Positions 1 through 5,128 of a stretch of DNA of 5,128 bases are shown here, in pieces. The stretch's first letter is position 1. Each line of letters opens with the position of its first letter. The translations under genes were made by a program, and so were the position numbers. This stretch comes from Acidimicrobiaceae bacterium (GTDB lineage Bacteria > Actinomycetota > Acidimicrobiia > Acidimicrobiales > Palsa-688): NCBI GenBank assembly GCA_003158835.1, contig PMLI01000056.1, forward strand, positions 1-5,128. Reading direction: 5' to 3'. The notes below the pieces were generated by a model. It had not been told where the DNA came from and did no database searches. It saw only the letters and a program-made list of their open reading frames with translations.

Positions 1-458
1 GCCGCCTTGCGCTCCTCGTCCAGCTCGACGACGTCTCTTTCCTCGAGCCGCTGCAGGGCCAGCTCGACCATGCCGACTGCTCCTTCGACGATCCGCTGGC
101 GAGCGGCGACTACGGCGCTCGCCTGCTGCTGGCGCAGCATCGCTTGCGCGATCTCCGGGGCATAAGACAGACGGGTGAGCCGTGACTCGATGATCGTCAC
201 CCCCGCGGGCCCGACACGGTCCGTGATCTCGGCCGACAGCCGCTGGGTTATCTCTTCGGCGTTGTCCCGCAGGGAGAGCGCGCCACTGCCGCGACTGTCA
301 TAGGGATAGCTCGACGCCGTGTGCCGGACGGCCGTCTCGGTCTGGATGGCCACGAAACGGGTGAAATCATCGACGGCGTAGATGGTCTTTGCGGTGTCCC
401 GGACCTGCCAGACGACTACGGCGGCGATCTCGATCGGGTTGCCGTCGGCATCGGACCG
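1..458 (-). pseudogene. SPFH/band-7 (prohibitin-like) protein, 5'-truncated remnant, also cut by window edge
   Basis: Reading the minus strand from 458 down to the left edge gives about 152 codons that look like the middle and C-terminal part of an actinobacterial SPFH membrane-scaffold protein. It opens with DADGNPIEIAAVVVWQVRDT, continues through DDFTRFVAIQTETAVRH and SLRDNAEEITQRLSAEI, and then through the region rich in Q, A and E (MLRQQQASAVVAARQRIVEG) to ELDEERKA at the edge. Family members normally have a membrane segment and about 100 or more residues before the DGNP strand. Here an in-frame TAA (complement of 459-461) lies six codons before DGNP. I find no SPFH-like continuation in any minus-strand frame upstream. 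The only in-frame start I found is a GTG at 353, in the middle of the domain. The remaining part reads cleanly without stops. I infer a gene that lost its 5' end through rearrangement, not a functional short protein. Family identity is recognised by eye; the pseudogene status is inferred. Confidence 0.8.
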
Positions 459-477
459 TTATGCGGCGCGGTCTTCC

Positions 478-505
478 TTGCCGGCGTGGATCGTGGTTGT
501 ATCAA
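478..505 (+). promoter_or_regulatory. Possible promoter of the aldo/keto reductase gene (weak)
   Basis: TTGCCG (478-483) and TATCAA (500-505) are separated by 16 bases and lie directly before the ATG at 510. The -10-like box ends 4 bases before the ATG and no Shine-Dalgarno sequence is visible, so a leaderless transcript is conceivable; such transcripts are common in actinomycetes. The -10 match is poor because its last base is A, not T. This is a suggestion only. Confidence 0.25.
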
Positions 506-509
506 ACAC

Positions 510-1505
510 ATGGAACTTGCCTTGGACAGACGGATGCTGGGGACGAGCGGCTTGGAGGTATCGGCGCTCGGGCTCGGGTGCATGGGTATGAGCTACCACC
601 GCAGCACCACGATGGAACGGGACGCAGCGGTGGCGCTGATCCGCAAGGCGGTGGACCTCGGCGTGACCTTTTTCGACACGGCGCAGGTTTATGGCCCGTT
701 CACGAACGAGCAGCTCCTAGGGGACGCGGTCGCGCCCATCCGCGATCAGGTCGTCATCGCCACCAAGTTCGGGGAGGCCGATGCCAGTGGCGAGCGTCTC
801 CTTTCCAGCCGGCCCGAGCTGATCAAGCAGACCACTGACGCATCCCTCGCTCGCCTGGGCGTCGAGACGATCGATCTGCTCTACCAGCACCGGGTCGATC
901 CAGACGTGCCGATTGAGGAGGTCGCCGGCGCGGTCAAGGACCTGATCGAGGAAGGCAAGGTCCAGTACTTCGGCCTGTGCGAGGCCAGCGGCCAGACGAT
1001 CCGCCGTGCCCACGCCGTCCAGCCGGTGGCCGCCGTCCAGAGCGAGTACTCGCTGTGGTGGCGGCGCCCGGAGCAGGAGGTACTGCCCGTCTGCGAGGAG
1101 CTGGGCATCGGGTTCGTGCCATACAGCCCGTTGGGGCGTGGGTTCCTCACCGGCGCGATCGACCAGAACACCAGGTTCGACAGCGGGGATAACCGCAACA
1201 GCCTGCCCCGCTTTACCGTCGAGGCGCGCAAGGCGAACCAAGCGCTTGTCGAACTGCTCCGAGCGATAGGCGAGCAGAAGGGCGCGACACCCGCCCAGCT
1301 TGTACTGGCCTGGCTCCTCGTCCAGCGGCCGTGGATAGTGCCTATCCCGGGGACCACCAAGCTGGACCGGCTGCAGGAGAACCTTCGCGCCGCCGCCATC
1401 CAGCTGACTAGGCACGATCTCGCCGAACTCGACCGCGCGGTGTCCCAGATCCACATCCTGGGCGACCGTTACCCAACGGAAGTCGAACAGATGACTAACC
1501 GCTGA
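510..1505 (+). CDS. Aldo/keto reductase (Tas/YakC/AKR13-like)
   Basis: This encodes a 331-residue cytosolic NADPH-dependent oxidoreductase that would reduce an aldehyde or ketone; the substrate cannot be told. The N-terminus has the family pattern LGTSGLEVSALGLGCMGMS (residues 10-28). All four catalytic residues are visible: D56 and Y61 in FFDTAQVYG, K86 in IATKFGE and H127 in LYQHRVD. Cofactor-binding elements include VQSEYSLW (176-183), PYSPLGRGFLTG (204-215) and IPGTTK (279-284). The length is normal for the family. I chose the ATG at 510 because it precedes the conserved RR-LGTSG start. The frame is open back to 321, but those 63 codons lie antisense to the SPFH remnant and show no family similarity. 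A TTG at 522 (giving MDRRMLG), with GGAA just upstream, is an alternative start. The gene stands alone between two gene remnants on the opposite strand, so context gives no pathway. Family is confident, exact start moderate. Confidence 0.93.
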   Translation: MELALDRRMLGTSGLEVSALGLGCMGMSYHRSTTMERDAAVALIRKAVDLGVTFFDTAQVYGPFTNEQLLGDAVAPIRDQVVIATKFGEADASGERLLSSRPELIKQTTDASLARLGVETIDLLYQHRVDPDVPIEEVAGAVKDLIEEGKVQYFGLCEASGQTIRRAHAVQPVAAVQSEYSLWWRRPEQEVLPVCEELGIGFVPYSPLGRGFLTGAIDQNTRFDSGDNRNSLPRFTVEARKANQALVELLRAIGEQKGATPAQLVLAWLLVQRPWIVPIPGTTKLDRLQENLRAAAIQLTRHDLAELDRAVSQIHILGDRYPTEVEQMTNR

Positions 1506-1711
1506 TTGTCCGTGTGCATATGGACTGACAGCGAGCTCGGACTAGAGCGGGAACATAAACGGATAATTGGTGCGCAAGGCTGCCACGGACTGCCGCGGGC
1601 ACACCGAGCGCATAATCGGTGGTCCCGCGCCTAGTCGGGCGACGCCCGCCTGGGCGTCGACTAGGACAGCCGGCGCCCAGAACAACGGGCTGAGCTAACG
1701 GCTGGCGCCCG
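1506..1711. other. Non-coding stretch after the reductase gene
   Basis: I see no gene, tRNA or mobile-element ends here. The stretch holds the hairpin at 1630-1665 and a patch of lower GC around 1550-1570 (ACATAAACGGATAATTGG). Two similar short words, ATAATTGGTG (1563-1572) and ATAATCGGTG (1612-1621), occur 49 bases apart with no clear meaning. The region probably includes the right-hand scar of whatever event truncated the alpha/beta hydrolase gene. Confidence 0.5.
1630..1665. terminator. Hairpin, possible bidirectional terminator
   Basis: Nested inverted repeats are present: CCTAGTC (1630-1636) pairs with GACTAGG (1659-1665), and GACGCCC (1641-1647) pairs with GGGCGTC (1652-1658). The loop is GCCT. 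A four-base bulge (GGGC, 1637-1640) sits on the left arm only. That gives 14 G/C-rich pairs with no T-run on either side, as is common for actinomycete terminators. It lies 125 bp after the reductase stop, and just beyond the broken hydrolase frame for transcripts running leftwards. The structure is seen directly; the terminator role is inferred. Confidence 0.5.
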
Positions 1712-1858
1712 CTATGAACGTGGCGACAACCGGTACGTGCTACGCAGGTCGCCCATTCCGGGGACGAGCACGACCAGAGGCCCGGCTCCAGTCACCTCAT
1801 AGGCGATACGGCCCCAGGGTCGGGTGAGGTACCGCACTTCCTGCACGTCAGTTGGCAT
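1712..1858 (-). pseudogene. Alpha/beta hydrolase, N-terminal fragment (3'-truncated)
   Basis: The frame encodes 48 residues. Residues 7-43 (from EVRYLTRPWGRIAYEVTG through PLVVLVPGMGDLRSTYR) match the start of alpha/beta-hydrolase proteins: the first strands and the VLVPGMGD oxyanion-hole turn. After the arginine at residue 43 (about position 1729), only LSPRS and a TAG follow. The nucleophile elbow, acid and histidine that normally need another 200 or more residues are missing. The other two minus-strand frames beyond 1729 show no obvious continuation. The ATG at 1858 has a good Shine-Dalgarno (GAGGT, complement of 1863-1867, 4 bases before the start), so the 5' end still looks intact. An upstream in-frame ATG at 1939 lies inside the hairpin and is unlikely to be used. 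I infer a decayed gene, not a functional peptide. Confidence 0.72.
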
Positions 1859-1919
1859 GGGGACCTCGGACAGGGCCACGTTCGACCTGTGCGCAGACCC
1901 GACCGGCGCGGGGATTTCC

Positions 1920-1969
1920 GGACCGCGGGTACCGGCCAAGTCGTGTGATGTGGTCGGTACCCGCGGTCC
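1920..1969 (-). terminator. Long hairpin just after the serine hydrolase gene
   Basis: GGACCGCGGGTACCG (1920-1934) and CGGTACCCGCGGTCC (1955-1969) are perfect 15-bp inverted repeats. The stem continues inwards through one G-T pair (1935/1954) and CCA/TGG (1936-1938/1951-1953), leaving a 12-base loop (1939-1950). It begins 12 bases beyond the TGA of the minus-strand serine hydrolase, exactly where an intrinsic terminator is expected. No T-run follows on the minus strand. It may also shield the downstream hydrolase remnant from read-through. Confidence 0.7.
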
Positions 1970-1981
1970 TTGCAGAGAAAA

Positions 1982-3202
1982 TCAGCCGGTGCTGGCTGCG
2001 CCTGCTTCCTGCAGGGTCTGGTAGACCGATCCGGCTAGGTCGCTCAGGTGGTCGTTGTCGGTCGAGCTATTGACCGCGAGCGCGATGATCGTGCCGGAGC
2101 GGGGGAAGTACATCTGCAGGACCCGGGCGCCGAAGGCCTGGCCTTCGTAGTACCAGAAGTTGCCGGTCTGGCCGGGGAAGGTTCCCTGCGCGACGCCGAG
2201 GCCGTAGCCGAGCGGGTTAGCGAGGGTGGTGCGGAGGATGGGCTTGCCGGTGGCCTGGGACACCAGGGACTCCAGCTGGTGCTGCTGGCGGGCAGGCAGG
2301 AGCCGCCCCTGGTACAGGTCGCGGTCCCAGGTGGTCATATCGGCCAGTGAGCTGACAATCCCGCCGGCGGCCTGGGCCCAGGTCAAGCCGAGGGGTGACA
2401 TGGCCTTGCCGATCAGCGACGGCGGGCCGCCGGCAATGTAGAAGTACCCGGCCGGCACCCGGCCGGCGTCGGCCGCGGGACAGGTGTAGGGCGCCAGGCA
2501 CGTGGTGGGCAGCCGCAGTGGCGTAACGATCCGTTTCGTGAGCTGGTCGGCGTAGGAGTCGTCGGTGACCTTCTGAATGATCATCTGCGCCAGGATGTAA
2601 TCGGTGTTGGTGTAGTGGTACCCGGCGGGCCCGAGGGGGAGGCCGGCGACATAGGAGACCAGGCGGGCGGCGGTGAAGCGGGTGTCCTGGTTCGCCGCGA
2701 ATGCGGTGGCGAAGGCCGGCTGGTAAAGGTAGTCCGGGATGCGGCTGGTCATGTCGAGTAGCTGGCGGACCGTGATGTGGCGCCAGGCCGGGTACTGCGG
2801 CAGCCATGTGCCGATCCGGTCGCTGATGGACAGCTTGCCCTCGGCTTCGAGCTGAAGAAGGATCACCGAGGTGAAGGCCTTGGTGTTGCTGCCGATCTGC
2901 CAGAGCGCCCCGGCCGGTACCGGCGGCCCGCCGTCGTAGCGCGTGGTCCCGGTGGCCAGGCTGATGGGTGGCCTGGAGCCGGGGAAGGTGACTCGCAGCG
3001 ACACCGCGGAAATATGCTCAGCGGTGCGCCGGTCGGTCAGGTAGCGGCTTAGGTCATCGCGCAGCGCCGCCCCTAACGCAGCACTGTTCTGGCCGGGTGG
3101 GCTGGCTGAGGCGCTAGTGGCGCTGAACGACAGCGTCCCGGCCGCGCCGAGCAAGGCGCAGGTCGCCGCGGCGGCCGCCAGCCTGTTCCGGATTGGCTTC
3201 AT
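1982..3202 (-). CDS. Secreted serine hydrolase, beta-lactamase / D-alanyl-D-alanine carboxypeptidase family (PF00144-type)
   Basis: This encodes 406 residues. Residues 1-34 look like a Sec signal peptide: basic MKPIRNR, a hydrophobic core of A, L and G, then ASASAS before PPGQ. The protein would therefore act outside the membrane on peptidoglycan peptides, beta-lactams or esters. The nucleophile motif is S105-N-T-K108 (in WQIGSNTKAF) and the second motif is Y197-T-N199 (in GYHYTNTDYILAQ). The usual third motif HxG appears to be replaced by Y352-E-G354 in FWYYEGQAFGARV. RQLLDMTSRIPDY (146-158) takes the place of the usual LLxHTSGIPDY. C235 and C241 could form a disulfide. An in-frame ATG at 3256 would add 18 polar residues and has a purine-rich AAGAAAGAG 7 bases upstream. 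The start at 3202 gives the better signal peptide but has only a distant GGAAGGG. The gene lies downstream of an ABC exporter pair on the same strand but across a sizeable gap. Family certain, substrate unknown. Confidence 0.9.
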   Translation of the reverse strand: MKPIRNRLAAAAATCALLGAAGTLSFSATSASASPPGQNSAALGAALRDDLSRYLTDRRTAEHISAVSLRVTFPGSRPPISLATGTTRYDGGPPVPAGALWQIGSNTKAFTSVILLQLEAEGKLSISDRIGTWLPQYPAWRHITVRQLLDMTSRIPDYLYQPAFATAFAANQDTRFTAARLVSYVAGLPLGPAGYHYTNTDYILAQMIIQKVTDDSYADQLTKRIVTPLRLPTTCLAPYTCPAADAGRVPAGYFYIAGGPPSLIGKAMSPLGLTWAQAAGGIVSSLADMTTWDRDLYQGRLLPARQQHQLESLVSQATGKPILRTTLANPLGYGLGVAQGTFPGQTGNFWYYEGQAFGARVLQMYFPRSGTIIALAVNSSTDNDHLSDLAGSVYQTLQEAGAASTG

Positions 3203-3256
3203 GTGCACGTCGAGGGCGCGCCCTTCCTGGTTCTCCTGGTCAGTCTTCGTTCTCAT

Positions 3257-3486
3257 TAGTGGTCTCTTTCTTGGTAGGTACTTGAATTTCTCCCCGGAGT
3301 ACAGACCGACATTCGTTGGTCGATCCCAGCAGCTCGCGCAGGGCGGAGTAACGATAAATTGAGTGCGGACATTCGCTGGCGGGTAAGGCGTTGTCCATTG
3401 CCTGCGCCAGAGGACTGAGGTTTGTGAAGGCCGCAAGTTGCCCCATAGCGGCGTGGGTTGAGGTCCGACTTGTGGACGTCGCCGGC
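3257..3486 (-). promoter_or_regulatory. Gap between permease and serine hydrolase, probable regulatory region
   Basis: This 230-bp gap (284 bp if the hydrolase starts at 3202) is richer in A and T than the genes around it, especially at 3250-3365. That suits a promoter for the hydrolase. I could not find a convincing -35/-10 pair; TTTATCGTTACT on the minus strand (complement of about 3347-3358) is the most promoter-like stretch. A direct repeat at 3308-3379 lies inside. No strong terminator is seen after the permease, so read-through from the exporter genes is possible. Confidence 0.35.
3308..3379. repeat. Pair of 12-bp direct repeats, GACATTCGYTGG
   Basis: GACATTCGTTGG (3308-3319) and GACATTCGCTGG (3368-3379) differ at one base and start exactly 60 bp apart. 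They sit upstream of the serine hydrolase in its non-coding leader region. They could be paired operator sites for a regulator; chance similarity is possible. The repeat is seen directly and the role is inferred. Confidence 0.4.
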
Positions 3487-4296
3487 TCAGGCGTCGCGGT
3501 GCGCCATACGCACTGATGCCGCCCCGAGGGCGACGATGGCGTAGACGACTAGGACCAGGAGGGCCGTGCTCGGCCTTAACAGCCCGGCCGAGCGGTGGAC
3601 GGTGACGGCGGCCTGGACGGCGATGCCGGGGATGTACTGGCGCAGACCGGCCGGGACCAGCTGGCCGAGGATGGCTCCTCCGAGGATGAGCATCGCCAAG
3701 GCGCTGACCGCCCCGGCGGTGTGGCGGACGACGCCGGCGAGCCCGACCCCGACAATGGTGACCAGGCTGGCGGCCACGGCACCGAAGATGAGGGCCTGAA
3801 GGGTACCGGGATGGCTGAGTGCGACCTGGATGTGCTTGCCGGCGAGGATGCGCTGGCCGAGCTCGAAGCTGACGACATCGCACACCAGGGCCAGCGGGAA
3901 GACAAAGGCGGCCGCAGTGGCGGCCTTGGCCGCCAGCACCAGCGCTCGGGCGGGCATGGCCGTGAAGGTGGCTCGGATCATCCCGGTCGCGTACTCGGCG
4001 GCCACGGACCGCACGCCGAGGGCACCCAGGATGACGACCGCCACCCACAGCCCGGTAAGCGAGGTGCTGGTCGGGTCGAACGCCTGGCGCTGCTGGGCGC
4101 TCATGGTGGCCCATGAGCTGGCTTGGACGGCGGTCGCAACGACGGAAAAGCCGATGGCCGCCACCACGGTCATGGCGACCGTGCGCCACGTCGAGGGAAG
4201 GGTGGCGAGCTTGGTCCACTCCGCCTTGAGCGCCCGGCGGGTGGAGGTGGCCCGCGCCGAGGGCACTGGTGAGCTCGGGTAGGTGGTAGCGGTCAT
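3487..4296 (-). CDS. ABC-2 type transporter permease
   Basis: This encodes a 269-residue integral membrane protein that pairs with the upstream ATPase to form an exporter. A basic cytoplasmic N-terminus with RALKAEWTKLATLPSTWRT (21-39) is typical of actinobacterial ABC-2 permeases. It is followed by about six hydrophobic segments near residues 38-58, 80-99, 118-141, 164-189, 195-218 and 243-262. EYATGMIRATF (101-111) is a conserved loop motif in this group. The ATG at 4296 was chosen because it follows the ATPase stop by 1 bp and has a good ribosome-binding site; an in-frame ATG at 4350 would overlap the ATPase gene. The ABC-2 fold typically moves drugs, lipids or peptides outward, with one permease acting as a dimer. 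The cargo cannot be read from the sequence. Confidence 0.92.
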   Translation of the reverse strand: MTATTYPSSPVPSARATSTRRALKAEWTKLATLPSTWRTVAMTVVAAIGFSVVATAVQASSWATMSAQQRQAFDPTSTSLTGLWVAVVILGALGVRSVAAEYATGMIRATFTAMPARALVLAAKAATAAAFVFPLALVCDVVSFELGQRILAGKHIQVALSHPGTLQALIFGAVAASLVTIVGVGLAGVVRHTAGAVSALAMLILGGAILGQLVPAGLRQYIPGIAVQAAVTVHRSAGLLRPSTALLVLVVYAIVALGAASVRMAHRDA

Positions 4297-4297
4297 G

Positions 4298-5128
4298 TCA
4301 ATTTCCTTTCGTGGCGGAGGCCAGCTGGCCGGCGTGGTATTCGGTTTCATCTCGGGTCAGGTCGAAGAACGCCTCTTCGAGCGACGCTCCCTGGACGGCG
4401 AGCTCGTAGAGGGTTATGCCGTGGGCGGACGCAACTCCGCCGATCTCCGCCGTGCCCAGGCCGGAAACGACCAGGGCGCCGTCGGTACTGAACTCGACGG
4501 TGGCGCCCCGGAGGGCTAAGGCGTCGGCCAGTTCTCTCGGCTCCAGGGCCCGGGCCCGGACGGTGGCGGCCGAGTGCCCGTTGACGAAGTCGGCGGTGCT
4601 GGCATCGGCCATGATGCGGCCCCTGCCGATGACAAGCAGATGGTCAGCGGTCTGGGCCATCTCGCTCATGAGGTGGCTGGAGAGGAACACGGTGCGGCCT
4701 TCGGCCGCGAGCGACTTCATGAGGTTGCGGATCCACAAGATGCCGTCGGGGTCGAGGCCGTTGATCGGTTCGTCGAACATCACCGTGTGGGGGTCGCCGA
4801 GCAGGGCGGCGGCGATGCCCAGGCGCTGGTTCATCCCGAGCGAGAAGGTCCCCACCCGCTTCCCGGCGACGTCGGCCAGGCCGACGATGTCAAGCACTTC
4901 GCCCACCCGGCGCCGAGGGACACCGTTGCTGTCGGCCAACCAGCGGAGATGGTTGGCGGCGCTGCGGCCGCCGACAATGGCCTTGGCATCGAGCAGTGCC
5001 CCGACCGAGCGGAGCGGGTCGGCCAGCTCGCCATAGGGCTTGCCGTCGATGAGGACTGAGCCCGCGCTCGGGGCGTCCAGGCCGAGGATCATGCGCATCG
5101 TGGTGGACTTGCCGGCCCCGTTGGGGCC
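4298..5128 (-). CDS. ABC transporter ATP-binding protein (BcrA/DrrA-like), partial at the window edge
   Basis: This is the cytoplasmic ATPase that powers the adjacent permease. The window holds 276 residues up to the C-terminus and starts exactly at Walker A (GPNGAGKSTT, visible residues 1-10). Some 30-40 residues before that are missing. Further motifs are the signature FSLGMNQRLG (95-104), Walker B with catalytic glutamate TVMFDE (115-120), the D-loop GLDP (124-127) and the H-loop histidine 152 in SSHLMSE. The signature is SLGMN instead of LSGGQ, and ALLDAK (44-49) stands where other ABC proteins have a Q-loop glutamine. Both are usual in the bacitracin/daunorubicin-type exporter subfamily. 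Residues from about 185 form the extra C-terminal domain of this group, ending at the conserved SLEEAFFDLT (249-258). The operon continues into the permease after 1 bp. Function as an ATPase is confident; the cargo is unknown, with antimicrobial or lipid export being possibilities. Confidence 0.95.
   Translation of the reverse strand, partial: GPNGAGKSTTMRMILGLDAPSAGSVLIDGKPYGELADPLRSVGALLDAKAIVGGRSAANHLRWLADSNGVPRRRVGEVLDIVGLADVAGKRVGTFSLGMNQRLGIAAALLGDPHTVMFDEPINGLDPDGILWIRNLMKSLAAEGRTVFLSSHLMSEMAQTADHLLVIGRGRIMADASTADFVNGHSAATVRARALEPRELADALALRGATVEFSTDGALVVSGLGTAEIGGVASAHGITLYELAVQGASLEEAFFDLTRDETEYHAGQLASATKGN
4304..4309 (-). promoter_or_regulatory. Ribosome-binding site of the permease, inside the ATPase gene
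   Basis: AAAGGA on the minus strand lies 7 bases before the permease ATG and within the last codons of the ATPase gene (AAA GGA AAT TGA). It fixes the permease start at 4296. The stop and start are separated by a single base, which suggests translational coupling and balanced synthesis of the two subunits. Confidence 0.8.

Noticed and set aside
321..509. 63-codon N-terminal extension of the reductase reading frame
   Set aside because: It overlaps the SPFH remnant on the opposite strand, has no resemblance to reductases, and the family pattern starts just after the ATG at 510.
459..540. Short minus-strand frame ending GKFHVFDTTTIHAGKEDRAA before the TAA at 461
   Set aside because: It looks protein-like, but it is antisense to the reductase start, has no good start codon and matches no family I recognise.
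717..1456. Long minus-strand open frames across the reductase gene
   Set aside because: They are antisense shadows of a gene with all catalytic residues intact.
1563..1621. ATAATTGGTG / ATAATCGGTG pair as an attachment site or promoter pair
   Set aside because: Only 10 bp with a mismatch, no matching -35 boxes and no integrase nearby.
3240..3446. 68-codon minus-strand frame (starting MGQLAAFTNL) upstream of and overlapping the hydrolase start
   Set aside because: No ribosome-binding site, no recognisable family, and it lies in the AT-richer leader region. A leader peptide cannot be excluded, but nothing supports it.
3257..4219. Very long upstream extension of the serine hydrolase frame, opposite in frame to the permease
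   Set aside because: This is a by-product of GC-rich codon bias over the permease gene. The translation is rich in R, H, P and G without any domain, and the signal peptide marks the real start.
3595..5059. Several plus-strand open frames across the ABC permease and ATPase
   Set aside because: They are antisense to clearly recognisable ABC genes, with no domain and low-complexity composition.

Overview
The window looks like chromosomal DNA from a high-GC actinomycete. The coding regions are strongly GC-biased at third codon positions. The protein families present (a Streptomyces-like SPFH protein, a Tas/YakC-like aldo/keto reductase, a DrrAB/BcrA-like ABC exporter and a secreted beta-lactamase-fold hydrolase) are all common in that group. 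I cannot name a genus from the sequence.

Left part (1-1980): the 3' part of a broken SPFH/band-7 gene runs off the left edge on the minus strand. An intact aldo/keto reductase gene (510-1505, plus strand) follows. Next comes a non-coding stretch with a hairpin at 1630-1665. After it lies the first 43 or so codons of an alpha/beta hydrolase gene on the minus strand, which then loses its family pattern and stops. The reductase is therefore the only intact gene here, and it sits between two gene remnants that face the same way. This suggests an old replacement or insertion event.

Right part (1982-5128): everything is on the minus strand. An ABC transporter ATPase, cut by the right edge just at its Walker A motif, is followed after 1 bp by its six-helix ABC-2 type permease. 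The permease ribosome-binding site lies inside the end of the ATPase gene, so the two are almost certainly co-transcribed and probably translationally coupled. After a relatively AT-rich gap of about 230-280 bp comes a secreted serine hydrolase of the beta-lactamase/DD-peptidase family. That gap holds a near-perfect 12-bp direct repeat. The hydrolase gene ends in a long hairpin at 1920-1969 that probably acts as a terminator.

The right half could be an envelope-related unit, with an exporter plus an extracytoplasmic peptidase or esterase. The gap between them also allows separate regulation of the hydrolase. I see no CRISPR array, tRNA, rRNA, insertion sequence or convincing new system. The most interesting signals are the gene-remnant scars around the reductase, the hairpin, the repeat pair and the altered third active-site motif of the hydrolase.
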